A DNA stretch of 64,000 nt from Blastobasis lacticolella (taxonomy: Eukaryota > Arthropoda > Insecta > Lepidoptera > Blastobasidae): assembly GCA_905147135.1 (NCBI GenBank), contig LR990065.1, positions 1,860,001 through 1,924,000 on the forward strand, in the 5' to 3' direction. The notes beneath the pieces are model-generated. The model made no database searches. It saw nothing but the letters and a program-made list of their open reading frames with translations, and was not told where the DNA came from. A program made the translations under genes and the position numbers. Shown here piece after piece: positions 1-10,629 of the stretch (position 1 is its first letter; each line of letters starts with the position of its first letter).

Positions 1-170
1 GACAAACGTTCCACATTCAGCAACCTTTTCATACATGTTCACACGTACATGATTATTATAATTATATTTAGATTCATGTGTGATTTTATAGTTAACCGGT
101 TTGAACCGCTTTTAGCTACCGATTAGGGAAGGGTAATTTTAATCTGATGTTGTTTTGTTTCCATCTCACA

Positions 171-450
171 GAGGTCAGATGGTAGTCGCTCCACTGTAAT
201 TACCGGGGTTCTAAAAAGGCCACATTAGTGTTTCACATTATTTCGTCCCAAACTTAAATCAACAGTGTCGCTAGTGTACATATTGACGTGACAATTCAAA
301 ATGGCGCCACTTAGTTCCAGTTTTAGCCAACGGATCAGGTTTGTGGCACTCCAATATGAATTATAATATTAAATCCTTGGCCTTTTTAGACCCCCTGATC
401 AGCCAAATCCTGGATCACGGCGGACCCCGGGCCCTCGCACAAAGCTAGTT
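171..450 (-). mobile_element. SINE family B, split copy
   Basis: GAGGTCAGATGG...CTCCACTGTAATTACC and AAATCCTGGATCACGGCGGA...GGGCCCTC are consecutive parts of family B, separated by the 191-bp MITE. Bases 1-170 show no recognisable feature. Confidence 0.65.
205..395. mobile_element. 191-bp MITE inserted in a SINE
   Basis: Starts GGGGTTCTAAAAAGGCCA and ends with the inverted TTGGCCTTTTTAGACCCCC. The flanks, 171-204 and 396-450, are two halves of one family B SINE in minus orientation. Confidence 0.7.
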
Positions 451-599
451 ACAACTTGTTTATTATTTTTTCAATGCGCACAATAAAGTAAAATAAACAA
501 CATAGTCCATGCTAAATAGGTTATCTCTAACAGTTACCGAGAACACGATAAAAGTACCCCATTCACTCTTATCTGAGTGCAATATAAAGAATATCTACG

Positions 600-745
600 T
601 TACGAGTGAGATAAAAAAGCGGCTCTGGCTATAGTACAAACTGCTTGCGAGACCAAGGTTACCAAGGGACCAAGGTTAGGCAACGCACGCGGAGTCCGTG
701 AACGGGATGGGTGGCCGGACGTACTTTGAGGCTGGTCGAACTTCA
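600..745 (+). repeat. 5S-rRNA-like SINE fragment
   Basis: GGTTAGGCAACGCACG...GGGATGGGTGGCCGGACGTA resembles the internal part of animal 5S rRNA (GTTAAGCAACG and GGATGGGTGACC). It is diverged and followed by T-rich sequence, so a retroposon or pseudogene rather than a working gene. The stretch 451-600 before it is AT-rich with no call. Confidence 0.4.
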
Positions 746-769
746 GCACTTTTTTTTTTTTTATTACTC

Positions 770-1185
770 TACTAGCCAGGCATTTGACCGCCACCTCACC
801 TGGTGGTAAGTGACGATGCGGTCGATGATGGAGCATGCCTGTCTAGGAACAGCCTATTCACTCTAGCCTTGAAGGCATCCAGATTATATTGATCAGGGAA
901 CACACTCGCAGGCAACGCATTCCACCCCTTAGCCGTACGCATTATAAAAGTCGAGCCAAAGCGGCTCGTGCGGATAGTTGGAAGATCCACGACATAAGGA
1001 TGAAGCGCTCGCCCGGATCGCGTCTCCCGATGGCGGAAAGGGGCCGGCGGAATGAGCACCGCAACGAGCAAGGTCTCCTAATGCCGTTGGCGATGCAAAG
1101 TCGACAGTCTTCCGACAGAGCCCTGGACTGGTTGAACAGTCTTGGAAGCCGATTATCCCCCCGTAACGGTGTAATAAAATAAACA
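770..1185 (+). mobile_element. Family E repeat, longest copy
   Basis: CACCTGGTGGTAAGTGACGA, TCTAGGAACAGCCTATTCAC and CGTACGCATTATAAAAG define this family. Other copies are at 7925-8038, 13441-13690, 14318-14440, 14948-15090 and 52655-52780 (minus). Read on minus, it yields LINE-like fragments such as TSRFGSTFIMRTAKGWNALP, so this is probably the 3' end of a non-LTR retroelement. Confidence 0.65.
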
Positions 1186-1192
1186 TTATCAT

Positions 1193-1548
1193 CTTGGCGT
1201 TAATGTCCCGGTTGTGCTCTCGCGCACGAGGGCCCGGGCGCCTTGGCCGTGACCCAGGATTTGGTAGATCAGATAATTACTTTCAGTGGAGCGACTGTCA
1301 TCTGACTTCTATGACCCTGCTATCGGAGGAACCTGACCAGAATGGATCATGGTTACAGATTCAGTCGCCTGAATGTGCAGCTTTCATCACGATGTTTTCC
1401 CTCACCGTAAGAGCATCGGTTAGCATTCAACTAATGTACATAACTCAGAAAAGAAAGAGTCAGTCGATACATGGCCGCAGAGGGATTCGAACCCGGTACC
1501 TCTCGCTTACGAGTCAGATACCCTAACCGCTCGGCCACCGACGCTCCT
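1193..1548 (+). mobile_element. SINE family B, full-length copy
   Basis: Opens TTGGCGTTAATGTCCCGGTT and ends with the tRNA-like GGATTCGAACCCGGTACCTC...CACCGACGCTCC, where GATTCGAACCC is a B box in antisense. About 355 bases. One of at least 14 copies or pieces in the window. Confidence 0.75.
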
Positions 1549-1551
1549 AGA

Positions 1552-1685
1552 CTGTCATCATCATCATTTTTGCGTTATGTCCTGGTCAACCTTGCTCGGT
1601 CTTCGGCATCCTTGGTGGTTATTGGCACGCATATCATTCTCAACAACGCCAAGCCGTCGTGCCTAGGCCTAGGTCCTAGACTGTC
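1552..1685 (-). mobile_element. LINE 3' coding fragment
   Basis: On minus it reads GCGTGCCAATAACCACCAAG, coding RANNHQGCRRPSK-like residues related to the RANKLTTKDAEDRAKW tail at 58265. Short and degenerate. Confidence 0.5.
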
Positions 1686-1839
1686 ATGATTACTGTTCTC
1701 ACAAAACCAACATCAACATTTTAGAAATAGCGGATCGCCCCTTTTCACGCTAGCCATTTCACAAATTACTTTAATAATAGAGTATGTTTTTTAGAAGTGG
1801 AGAACTAAAATAAAACAAGTATTTAGTATCAATGTAACT

Positions 1840-2092
1840 GGCCGTGTGGTGTCCGGCAGAGTAGAATAGCACCAACCCCTTACACTCGTGGGTGTCGTAC
1901 AAGGCGACTAATGTTTTCGAGGCAAAATATCTAGTCTCCGTAGGTTAAAATGGGCAGCAGCTTTTTCCATTGTCATATTTATACACTGCGATCTCCGACC
2001 CACTAAGCGTGGGGATTATGGCAATAACTCCCCTTTCGTGGGCGAGGCCCTAAGTCCTGCAGTGGACTGTTATGGGCTGTCATGATGATGAT
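1840..2092 (+). mobile_element. Family C repeat
   Basis: GGCCGTGTGGTGTCCGGCAG at one end and GCAGTGGACTGTTATGGGCT with ATGATGATGA at the other, about 250 bases. Nine other copies are listed separately. No coding frame is recognised; a SINE or LINE tail is likely. The stretch 2093-2447 holds nothing recognised. Confidence 0.7.
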
Positions 2093-2447
2093 TACTAGTT
2101 TTATTTATTTGAATATAATTTCGGCAAAATGGCTGCCGTGACCGACGCGTAGATGGCCTAATCTGGATATCGCCGAAAATTGTGTTTAACAGTTTAAATT
2201 ATACTCACGTGTTCTTACTGCGACCTAGAACGATTAGAGAAGACGATATTGTTACGTAGCATTTGATTAGCGAAAATCGTCTTTATGCCCTAAGCTGTAC
2301 GATTCAAAACTAGTTCTAAAGTTTACTTCGTAAGGTTGTTAATTATCTGTGTCAAGTTTATTAGAGCACATCACGAAATATATGAGTCATGCAAAGTACG
2401 TGCGTATGAAATCTGGACTTTAAGATCATGATTTCGTTCTAGTACAC

Positions 2448-2630
2448 TTTGTACACGCAGCGTGGGTAGGCCTCCCAAGGTGGACTGAGGACCCGGTAAA
2501 GATCGCATGTACCAGCTGGATGCGGAAAGAACAAAACCGGCCTTTGTGGCGAACTCTGGGGGAGGCCTATGCCCAGCAGTGGGCGTCTTCTGGCTGATAT
2601 GATGATGATGATGATGATGACACTTTTTAA
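2448..2630 (+). mobile_element. LINE C-terminal fragment with (GAT)n tail
   Basis: ACCAGCTGGATGCGGAAAGA and GGCCTATGCCCAGCAGTGGG, followed by GATGAT repeats. Elsewhere in the window the same block encodes DLVKIAG-SWMRKAQDR and GEAYAQQW, the end of a retroelement reverse-transcriptase polyprotein. Confidence 0.6.
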
Positions 2631-2639
2631 CCTCCGACG

Positions 2640-2880
2640 ATAGAAGAGATTTGTGTATCTGTGTGTCTGACTCTGGCATTGTAGCTCCGGAGCGGGTAGA
2701 CCGATTTCAATACTCGATGCTCAAATATTTATCGCCTCATAAATGGTACATACATTCATTTTGATGCGGTTTTATACAATTGAAAGCCAGTTTAGTAGAG
2801 ATGGTTCCTATCTTTGTTTCATTAAAATCGGTTTAGTAGTTTGGGAGATATTTGTGTGTATGTAAACTTGGTCAAGGGTG
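2640..2880 (+). repeat. Dispersed repeat (TAGCTCCGGAGCG family)
   Basis: Contains GTAGCTCCGGAGCGGGTAGA and AAATCGGTTTAGTAGTTTGG. Related blocks are at 8870-8960, 9745-9910, 15095-15260 and 44915-45065. Probably a retroelement 3' end. Confidence 0.45.
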
Positions 2881-2924
2881 TTCCGACGTTTTCTGGGTGG
2901 TTTGGTTATTATTATTCCGAAGTT

Positions 2925-3290
2925 AGAATGAGGGAAAACATCGTGATGAACATAGGCGTAGGAAGAGGACGGGCCGGGTGGGCCGTGCCCACCCCAGAAT
3001 GGTCTGGTGCCCACCCCAGGATGGGGTGCTGTGGGGTGTGTGACATGGCTTCATCGGCCACCTCAGGAGCCAGGCCCCCCTTGGAAAATAGCCCTAGATA
3101 CGCCAATGGGGAAATCATCGTGATGAAACCTGCACATGCAGGCGACTGAATGTGTAGCCATGATCCAATCTGGTCAGGTGTCCCTGTTGGCAGGGTCACC
3201 GAGGTCAGATGACAGTACCTCCACTGTAAGTAGCTGCTCTGTTAAATAATGTGAGCACAACCGGGTCATTAACGCCAAGATGATTATGTT
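2925..3290 (-). mobile_element. SINE family B, interrupted copy
   Basis: GAGGGAAAACATCGTGATGA, then after the insert CATCGTGATGAAACCTGCAC through CTCCACTGTAA. The repeated CATCGTGATGA flanks the inserted element. Confidence 0.7.
2953..3115 (+). mobile_element. G-rich retroposon (family S) with target-site duplication
   Basis: ATAGGCGTAGGAAGAGGACG...CCCCACCCCAGGATGGGGTG...GATACGCCAATGG. It is flanked by the direct repeat CATCGTGATGA from the host SINE. Other copies are at 35968-36070 (5' truncated) and 50050-50218 (minus). Confidence 0.65.
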
Positions 3291-3404
3291 ATTACATTCC
3301 ATTGAACTGTCATTGGATTATTTCCTAGGCTGATTGTAGCTCGATTGTGGACTAAAACGTCACTCTTGCTAGATTTTAGAAGCCAACACCAATAACTAGT
3401 GTAA

Positions 3405-3555
3405 GAATTTTTTCTTTTTTATACTACAAAGGTGGCAAACAAGCTTACGGCCCGCCTGCTGGTAAGCAGTCACCGCAGCCTATGGCCGTTTGCAATACCG
3501 GGGGCGTCACCCACACGTTGCCGACCCCGTAAAAACCTTTTCACCCCTTTCTTGC
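3405..3555 (+). mobile_element. Family D repeat
   Basis: CTTACGGCCCGCCTGCTGGT, CAGTCACCGCAGCCTATGG and CACGTTGCCGACCCCGT. Related copies are at 15636-15768, 20935-21032 and 42845-42967. A lepidopteran-style SINE by appearance. The stretch 3291-3404 shows nothing. Confidence 0.6.
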
Positions 3556-3639
3556 AGAGCTCCATTTAACTAAATATGTTACATACAGGTTAGTAGGTAC
3601 AAAAAACAAGAATTGTGTTTGGTATACTTAAATTTACTG

Positions 3640-3890
3640 TAAATAAAATAAAATAAATAAATATTCGTGGACAAATTTACACAGCGCCATCTTGCCTCAA
3701 ACTAAGCAAAGATTGTACTATGGGTGCTAGATAACTGACATACTACTTAAATACTTTTAAATACATACTTATCATATATACATAGAACACCCAGACCCGT
3801 GACAGAAATAAAAATTCATCGTTTAAATTTCTGCCCGGCCGGGAATCGAACCCGGGACCTTTTGCGTGGCAGACCGGCATGGCATGGCAT
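3640..3890 (-). mobile_element. SINE family A (tRNA-like head)
   Basis: ACAGCGCCATCTTGCC at the tail end and CCGGGAATCGAACCCGGGAC at the head, where GGTTCGATTCCCGG is a pol III B box on minus. The head carries a local GGCAT triplication at 3878. Confidence 0.75.
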
Positions 3891-4048
3891 GGCAGACTAA
3901 GGCAATCTTGTATCGTGGCCCGTATGTTTAACGGAGTTTATTTTACTGCTACGATTTCCACGGTTCAAACACAATGTAACTTACATAGGACACCACCAAG
4001 CTAAGTTCTAATATTAATAAATTTTAAAAACTTTCAACATAGACCGGT

Positions 4049-4176
4049 ATAGCTAGTGTCAAATAAGAAGAGTCTTGGCGGGTCACGTGGTTCGAGTTGC
4101 GCTGCATACGATTGCCTGCGCGAAATCCCCTCCACTGCCGTTTGACAAGTCTCTTCTTTCGTGACGCGGATTATAT
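4049..4176. mobile_element. About 128-bp palindromic MITE (family N)
   Basis: AAGAAGAGTCTTGGCGGGTC...GACAAGTCTCTTCTTTCGTG; other copies are at 14096-14230, 27495-27630 and 47475-47606. The ends are imperfect inverted repeats (AAGAAGAGTCTTG and CAAGTCTCTTCTT). Confidence 0.65.
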
Positions 4177-4204
4177 ATAACGAGAAAAAACTTGTACAAA
4201 GAGT

Positions 4205-4400
4205 TATTGGACGACCTGAGTGGTTCAATGGTCAACATGCCGGTCTGCCACGCAAGAGGTCCCGGGTTCGATTCCCGGCCGGACAGAAATTGAAATGATG
4301 AATTTTAATTTCTGTTACGGGTCTGGGTGTTCTATATATAATAAGTATGTATTTAAAATAGTATTTAAGTAGTATACCGCAACCACTCGACCACCGACGC
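4205..4400 (+). mobile_element. SINE family A joined to a family B tail
   Basis: A-box-like GAGTGGTTCAATGG and B-box GGTTCGATTCCCGG are both present. The tail stops at AAGTAGTATA and runs directly into CCACTCGACCACCGACGC, the end block of family B. The stretch 4401-4620 shows nothing recognised. Confidence 0.65.
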
Positions 4401-4639
4401 ATTAATGATAGCATGCCACTAGATAATTATATCGTTTCTAAAATGTTGCACTATTGATGCTGCATTGCTGTATTTACTAGTGTTTATTGAAGGTTGGCAC
4501 AGTGATGAGGTAGTGTGTTTAGAGGATGGAAGAGATTGCTTGTTACGAAGCTAGTTTGGACCAAAACTGTAGGGATGGGAGGAATGTGTGCAGTGCAGTG
4601 CATAAGGAAGGTAAATTTTTTTTTTCACTTCCTACTTTT

Positions 4640-4960
4640 ATTTATTTATTTATTATTTATTAAACAGTTTATTGTGCACAATAACATTTATACAATATTG
4701 ACATAAGGAAAACAACACAACAGGTACAGCTTATTTCATAAGAAATATCTTACAGCAGACCTACGGAAGAGACAGGGCATAATCAGAAAAGCAGACGGCG
4801 TGCACCTTAAAATACCTAACCTATAACTACCAAAAAAAAAATATACTACAATGAAATTATAATACCTAATTAAATACAAAGTTACATACAACATACATAC
4901 TTAAATACATACATATATACATACATACATATATACTATGGATAACAAATGGAAAGATAA
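4640..4960 (-). repeat. LINE 3'-end-like and AT-rich repeat
   Basis: TTTATTAAACAGTTTATTGT on plus looks like a polyadenylated retroelement end on minus. It is followed by ATACATACATACTTAAATAC simple sequence. Confidence 0.35.
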
Positions 4961-5004
4961 TACTCTTTAACTCGCTTTTTAAAGGTTTCAAGTGAAGGAC
5001 TGAT

Positions 5005-5170
5005 ACGTACTTTTTTTTTATGCTACGCAGTGATTAACTAGCAGACTGTCTACCGAACAAAAAGGCAGAACCGCATGCGTGGTCACTGTGAGGGCTGAGA
5101 TGAAATGCCTCAAGCCTGTAATGGCGCTGGCTACCTTATCCTTCACACCGGAATACAGCATTTTGCTACT
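5005..5170 (+). mobile_element. Family D-related repeat (TGCTACGCAGTGA type)
   Basis: TTTATGCTACGCAGTGATTA, GTGAGGGCTGAGATGAAATG and GGCTGGCTACCTTATCC. Same type at 11460-11690, 46530-46725, 53625-53920 (minus) and 59790-59885 (minus). Confidence 0.55.
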
Positions 5171-5204
5171 TACTACCATACTATTAAACAAATAAAAATA
5201 ATAT

Positions 5205-5310
5205 ACAAACTTGCTTGGACGAATTCACACAGCGCCATCTAGCCCCTAAATAAGCAAAGCTTTAGTTAAGGGTGTTAGATAACTGATAAACTACTTAAAT
5301 ACATTTAAAT
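5205..5310 (-). mobile_element. SINE family A, tail fragment
   Basis: ACACAGCGCCATCTAGCCCC to AACTGATAAACTACTTAAAT only; the tRNA-like head is missing. Bases 5310-5500 after it are a diverged AAATGCGAAAGATTGTATGG repeat. Confidence 0.6.
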
Positions 5311-5507
5311 CCAACTAATGTTCTACTTATAAATGCGAAAGATTGTATGGTTGGATGGATGACTGCGAAACGGGTTACGTGAATGTGCATGTATGAAAGA
5401 CGTTTGCATTTGTTACTCATCCTCGCGCCATCAAATAGATTTTGATGAAATACCTAACCTTCGACTCAGCGATCTTCCGTCCACCATTTTGAAAAAGTAA
5501 CTATTTT

Positions 5508-5730
5508 ATGGCCGTGTGGTGAACGACAGAGTAGAATAGCACTAACCCCTTACGCTTATGGGTGTCGTACAAGGCGACTAATGTTTTCGAGGCAAAAGAT
5601 CAAAAGTCTCCGTAGTCTGAAAAAAATGTTTCATTGTTATATTTAAACACTGCGATCTCCAACCCGCCTGCCAAGCTCGCCTTTCGTGGGAGAGGCCCTG
5701 CAGTGGACTGTTACGGGCTGTGATGATGAC
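5508..5730 (+). mobile_element. Family C repeat
   Basis: GGCCGTGTGGTGAACGACAG to CCTGCAGTGGACTGTTACGG, shortened in the middle. It abuts a family B SINE at about 5735. Confidence 0.65.
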
Positions 5731-5734
5731 TGCC

Positions 5735-5968
5735 ATTCGACCGCCGTGACCCTGCTACCTGGGGAACCAGACCAGATCAGATCATGGTTATACATTAAGT
5801 CGCCTGAAAGTGCAGGTTTCATCACGATGTTTTTCCTCACCGTTAAGAGCATCGATTAGCATTCAAGTAATGTACATAACCCAGAAAAGAGTGGCCGCAG
5901 TGAGATTTGAACGCGGTTCCTCTCGCTTACGAGTCGGTTGCCTTAATCACTCTGCCACCGACACTACA
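5735..5968 (+). mobile_element. SINE family B, 5'-truncated
   Basis: ACCGCCGTGACCCTGCTACC through TTCCTCTCGCTTACGAGTCG...CCACCGACACT. Directly downstream of a family C copy. The stretch 5969-6732 has no clear feature apart from a (TAAA)n end at 6365. Confidence 0.65.
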
Positions 5969-6732
5969 AAATACTTACATTATTTTATAATAAAAAGAAT
6001 ATAGTAGCCACAAACTCGTTATTTAATCGAAATGGTGGAAAGGCGGTGGTGATTTACCCTAAAGTGAAATGCTCTTTTGCAGTGTTGTAGCGTATATCCC
6101 CAGAATGAGTAAGACATAGGCCACGCCGAGGCTATAAATAGGTTATAATTTAATTTACCTCTTTCTAAAGTCGATGAAGTTCGTTTGATTTGATGTTGAT
6201 GAATTTGATTGTGGTTAAATAAGCTTATGTGTAATCTTTACTTGTAAGTAATCTTCCTGCACCGCATACCTTTTGTCAACTGTTATCTCTCCTCTCTCCT
6301 GGTAGACTGGTAGATAATGCTTTTTTAGCTTCAAGTCCGCCAATGTACTGTTTGTGCATGAAGTATAAATAAATAAATAAAAGTTCGCTCGGAGCCGCTC
6401 GAAAACGGCCTAACCTAATTTGACTAAGTCGTGGAGAAAGGTAGTTGGGTCATGAAATAATCCGACATGATATCAAACCTACTTAAGCTGAACGTTGTAT
6501 AAAAATATACATATTTTTGGGTTGCATCACCAGGTCATTCCCATTTTGTATGTATTTTTATTATACATTCAACCCAGATTTCGTGTATTTATAACATTGC
6601 AACTTTCCACTCGACGCGTCTTTAAAAATGTTTTGTAATTCTTTTTAACGCAGTGCCTACTTTGTGATGCAGAATCACGATTGCGTCACTGCTTGTATAC
6701 TGGTGACCAAAAATACTTACACATCATAATTC

Positions 6733-7012
6733 TCATCACAGCCCACAATAGTCCACTGTAGGATGTAGGCCCTCTCCCACGAAAGGGAGATTATTGCCAT
6801 AATCTCCACGCTCGGCAGGCTCGTTGGAGATCGCAGTGTCATAAATATCACAATGGAAAACGCTGCTGCCCATTTTCCAGCCTACAGAGACTAGATCTTT
6901 AACCTTGAAAACACCCAAGTCTTGTACGACAAGACTTGGGTGATTTCATGTTTCCCGCGAGTGTAAGGGGCAGCTGCTATTCTACTCTGCCGGACACCAC
7001 ACGGCCACACTT
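6733..7012 (-). mobile_element. Family C repeat, full length
   Basis: CAGCCCACAATAGTCCACTG to TCTGCCGGACACCACACGGC. Contains an internal CAAGTCTTGTACGACAAGAC short hairpin. Confidence 0.65.
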
Positions 7013-7919
7013 ACACATACTGCGTCTATTACTTATACATATATGTTTAATAAACTAGTAAAGATAATTAAGTCAAAGACATTTTTACTTTGTACACTAG
7101 TGTCGTTTACTTTATACACTTCAAAGTTGCATTAACTCCACGAGTTGTTGAATAAATATTGGCCTCTATGTAAGTTAGAAGTGACTAGTAACGATAGTTA
7201 AGAGATACTTTTTACTTTGTTTAACACACGTCAGTATTCCTCCAACTCCATAAGATGTTTAGGAAATATCGTGGTCTATGTAAATAGCTAGTTATTTTTG
7301 CTCGGCTCTGTAATGAGAATCGGCCTGTTTGTTTTAAATAGGAATTCCAAGCGTCCGTAGCGTAGCTTGATTGTTTTTAAAGTTACTTTTATTAAACAAA
7401 AACTAATTGCTTCAATTGATGTTTCAAAGTAAATCACAACAGCTATTGTCTCTTTGACGCGCGACGGTATCTCGTGTTTCTTTACTGACGCATACGGATA
7501 AAAGTCTAAAGCGAACTACACACCTTCAGTTTTAACAGAACAGTCGAACTGTTTAGTTAAAATTTACATCCCTAGTCTTTCACTATACATATTATCGGGT
7601 TTGTTACCACGGTTAGTATTGTTTTTATCTCGATATTTCGACGCAGTTGCATGCGTCATGATCACGAGTTGAGTTGAGGTGTCAATATGTGTAGTGAAAG
7701 TGTAGTGAATAACCACGAAGGTCTTAAAACCTATATGGCATCCCTAGTGTCTACCGACCTTCAGTTTTAACTGGTAGTTTTAACTGATCAGTTCGACTGT
7801 TCAGATCTGAAGTTAAGGTGTGCCCGCTTTAGATTAGATTTTCCGTTCAGTTTAACTGCATAGTTCTCCGTTTTGTCTACACACATACGTTTTAACTAAA
7901 CGATGAAAATTATTGGTAG
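7013..7919. other. No gene; AT-rich DNA with a diverged inverted repeat
   Basis: Nothing coding was seen. CACACCTTCAGTTTTAACAG (7520) and TCTGAAGTTAAGGTGTGCCC (7806) are rough inverted ends of a possible 310-bp MITE, with ACCTTCAGTTTTAACTGGTA repeated inside. Confidence 0.4.
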
Positions 7920-8155
7920 TAGTTTTTTTATTAGTTAGACTAGTTCGGCATTTGACCACCATCTCACCTGGTGGTAAGTGACGATGCGGCCGAAGATGGA
8001 GCATGCCCGTCTAGGAACAGCCTATTCAACCTCTTGAAGACGATTATTAGGAAATTAGGTGGATTACTCACGTCTTCAGGAGCTTCAATAGCTATGGTGA
8101 AGGTGTCCGACTCGTACCCCGTGGTACCGGGTTCGAACCCCATCGCCGCCATGCA
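7920..8155 (+). mobile_element. Family E fragment followed by a tRNA-like block
   Basis: ACCTGGTGGTAAGTGACGAT to AACAGCCTATTCA, then at 8085-8150 AGCTATGGTGAAGGTGTCCG and GGTACCGGGTTCGAACCCCA, which look like pol III A and B boxes of another SINE head. Not a full tRNA fold. Confidence 0.45.
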
Positions 8156-8179
8156 CCAATGGAAAGTCTTTTCTGGGTT

Positions 8180-8430
8180 ATGTTCTGAGTGGTTCAGTGG
8201 TCAACATGCCAGTCAACCACGCAAGAGGTCCCGGGTTCGATTCCCGGCCGGGCAGAAATTTAAATGATGAATTTTAATTTCTGTTACGGGTCTGGGTGTT
8301 CTATGTATAATAAGTATGTATTTAAAAAAGTATAAGTAGTATATCAGTTAGCTAACACCCATTGTACAAGCTTTGCTTAGTTTGGGGCTAGATGGCGCTG
8401 TGTGAATTTGTCCACGATTATTTATTTATT
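8180..8430 (+). mobile_element. SINE family A, full-length copy
   Basis: Head GAGTGGTTCAGTGGTCAACA, B box GGTTCGATTCCCGGC, tail GGGCTAGATGGCGCTGTGTG and a TTTATT-rich end. Best reference copy of the family in the window. Confidence 0.75.
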
Positions 8431-8461
8431 TTATTTATTTATTTACTAAGCCATGCTCTGA

Positions 8462-8682
8462 CGGTGTAGGAAAACGTCGTGATCTGAAATCTGCACATTC
8501 GGGCGACTGGATGTGTAACCATAATCCAATCTGGTCAGGTTCTCCTGGTACCAGTGTCATGGAGGTCAGATGGCAGTCGCTCCACTGTAATTACCTGACC
8601 TGCCGAATCCTGGATTATGATTAAGGCGGACCCCGGGCCCTCGTGCGCGAGAGAACAACCGGGACATTAACGCCAAGATGCT
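8462..8682 (-). mobile_element. SINE family B, partial
   Basis: AAAACGTCGTGATCTGAAAT to GGGACATTAACGCCAAGATG. The tRNA-like end is missing. Confidence 0.65.
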
Positions 8683-8799
8683 TTTTTTTTATGAACCATC
8701 TCGATGAAAATGAATTATTTTTATTGAATTAGGATTACGCTAATTAATTTTTTTTTTAAAAGTCCAAAATCTAACGGAAAACAAAGGGAAAGAAAGTCA

Positions 8800-9000
8800 A
8801 GCGAGCTCATCCAGGTAGGGGGCGACGCATGCAGACTGGTCAGCGCGTACGAGGGCTCACCCCGGCGAGACACCGGGCACAGATACACAATACACGATTA
8901 AACTGGCTTTCAAATAAACCGTATCCAAATCGGTCCATCTGTTCGGGAGGTACTATGGTACACAGACACCCAGACAGACAGCCTACAGCTACAAACGTCA
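8800..9000 (+). repeat. Dispersed repeat
   Basis: GGTCAGCGCGTACGAGGGCT followed by CAAATCGGTCCATCTGTTCG; the latter is a common retroelement 3' block also near 2700 and 44950. Confidence 0.4.
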
Positions 9001-9037
9001 GACTTATAACGCCGCTCATTTTTCGTCAGGGATCAAA

Positions 9038-9230
9038 CATACAATACAATACAATACAAAACTCTTTATTGCACACCATAGAACACAAGTACAGATACAA
9101 AAAATATGGTAGATAGTACAAAGGGCGGTCTTATCACTAATGTGATCTCTTCCAGACAACCTTAGTATGGAGAGAAGCACAGGATTAAAACAACAGACAG
9201 GTAGTGCACACAAAAGCATCACCTATGACA
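9038..9230 (-). mobile_element. Retroelement 3' end (ACAATACAATACAA type)
   Basis: ACAATACAATACAAAACTCT and GGGCGGTCTTATCACTAATG. A second copy with the same landmarks is at 10196-10400. Confidence 0.5.
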
Positions 9231-10195
9231 AAAATATACAAAAAAAAAAATACAACAAAATACCCACAGACGACATACGAACGACGACAGAGAACATACG
9301 GGGTTAAAATAATATGGTCTGTCAATAGATTTCTGGAAGGAGCTGGGCTGGCTATCATAGTTCCAGTTGCCAGTTCTCAATCACTCGTAAAGGAGCGACT
9401 TTGAGTCCAAATGCGGAAAATAGTATAGTCTGTCAGCTGAACGCGGTTGCGCACTCATAAACATCCTATATTTATATGTAGGTCGATGTTATATTATTAA
9501 TTCAATACAAATATTATTTCATCACTTCTGTGATAGGTTAGTGAGTGACTCAATAATTGCGAATTACTATTCTACAATATTGCAAGACACGTTGGTGTTA
9601 GTTGAGAATCATTATTGTTATGACTTCCAGCGTTTTTTATATCGCTATAAATTGTATTGCTGATTTTAATGCCCACTGCATTAACTATTTATTTATAGGA
9701 TTTCTTTAGAACTATGCCCCTGCTTTGCACAGATGCAGGCTGTAATTTCGCTACTAATATAAAACATGCGAAGGTCTGTTTGTTACGGTTTCACGGCTAA
9801 ACCACTGCACCGATTGTATGAAAATTTGCATGGAGAGAGTTTCTGATCCGCCTGTGGATGGATATAGGCTGCTTTTCATTCTCGTCCACTCGCTAGGTCG
9901 TAAGGTATAAAGGTTGACTTTAATTTATACCAAGGTGCGTTGTGCGCGTGCTCTAAGGCACCAACTCTGAAATCGCGGAAATAAATCGGCTGTTGCTTAC
10001 AAAACTGATAACGAATTCTGCCGAAATGTTTATGACATATTTATTCATTTAACCCATCCCGTGGTCGTCCCTTGACTGTGATGCATGCAACTGCGTCGAG
10101 ATATCGGGCTACTCGTCATCAAAGGTACGCGGTAGGAAACCCGGAATACGCCCCTTAAAATGTGTAATAACAACGACGTTTAAACATTATTCTTT

Positions 10196-10540
10196 ATTGT
10201 ACACAAACAATACAATACAATACAAAAACTCTTTATTTGCACACTAGATACATATATGGGATAAAATACATAATAAAAAGCAGTACAAAGGGCGGTCTTA
10301 TCACTAGCGTGATCTCTTCCAGACAACCTTGGTATGGAAAGTAAACGAAAAGTATTTTAGTCATTGATAGGTAGTGCACACAAAAACGATACAAAAATTT
10401 ACAATGAAAACAAAAATAATTGGAAAGCTAGTAACCTAGCACCCATTATCACCCCACTAAGGTCAAGTAATGGTCAAACATGACATAATGATACAGTACA
10501 GTAACAGAGATGTACAAAGGCGAGCTTAACTTTAACTTAA
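10196..10540 (-). mobile_element. Retroelement 3' end, second copy
   Basis: GCGGTCTTATCACTAGCGTG and CAGACAACCTTGGTATGGAA match the copy at 9038. The stretch 9231-9740 between them shows nothing; 9745-9910 is a diverged TTTCACGGCTAAACCACTGC repeat. Confidence 0.5.
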
Positions 10541-10629
10541 CTCATTAATTAATTAACTCATTATGTTATAGTTAACATCGTTTTTATTTTTAGCTTGTTG
10601 TCATGACCACATGCATACCCCCAATCGTT

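Noticed and set aside
4227..4290. tRNA gene from the GGTTCGATTCCCGG box
   Set aside because: The box lies in a SINE repeated many times here, with no complete cloverleaf or matching acceptor stem.
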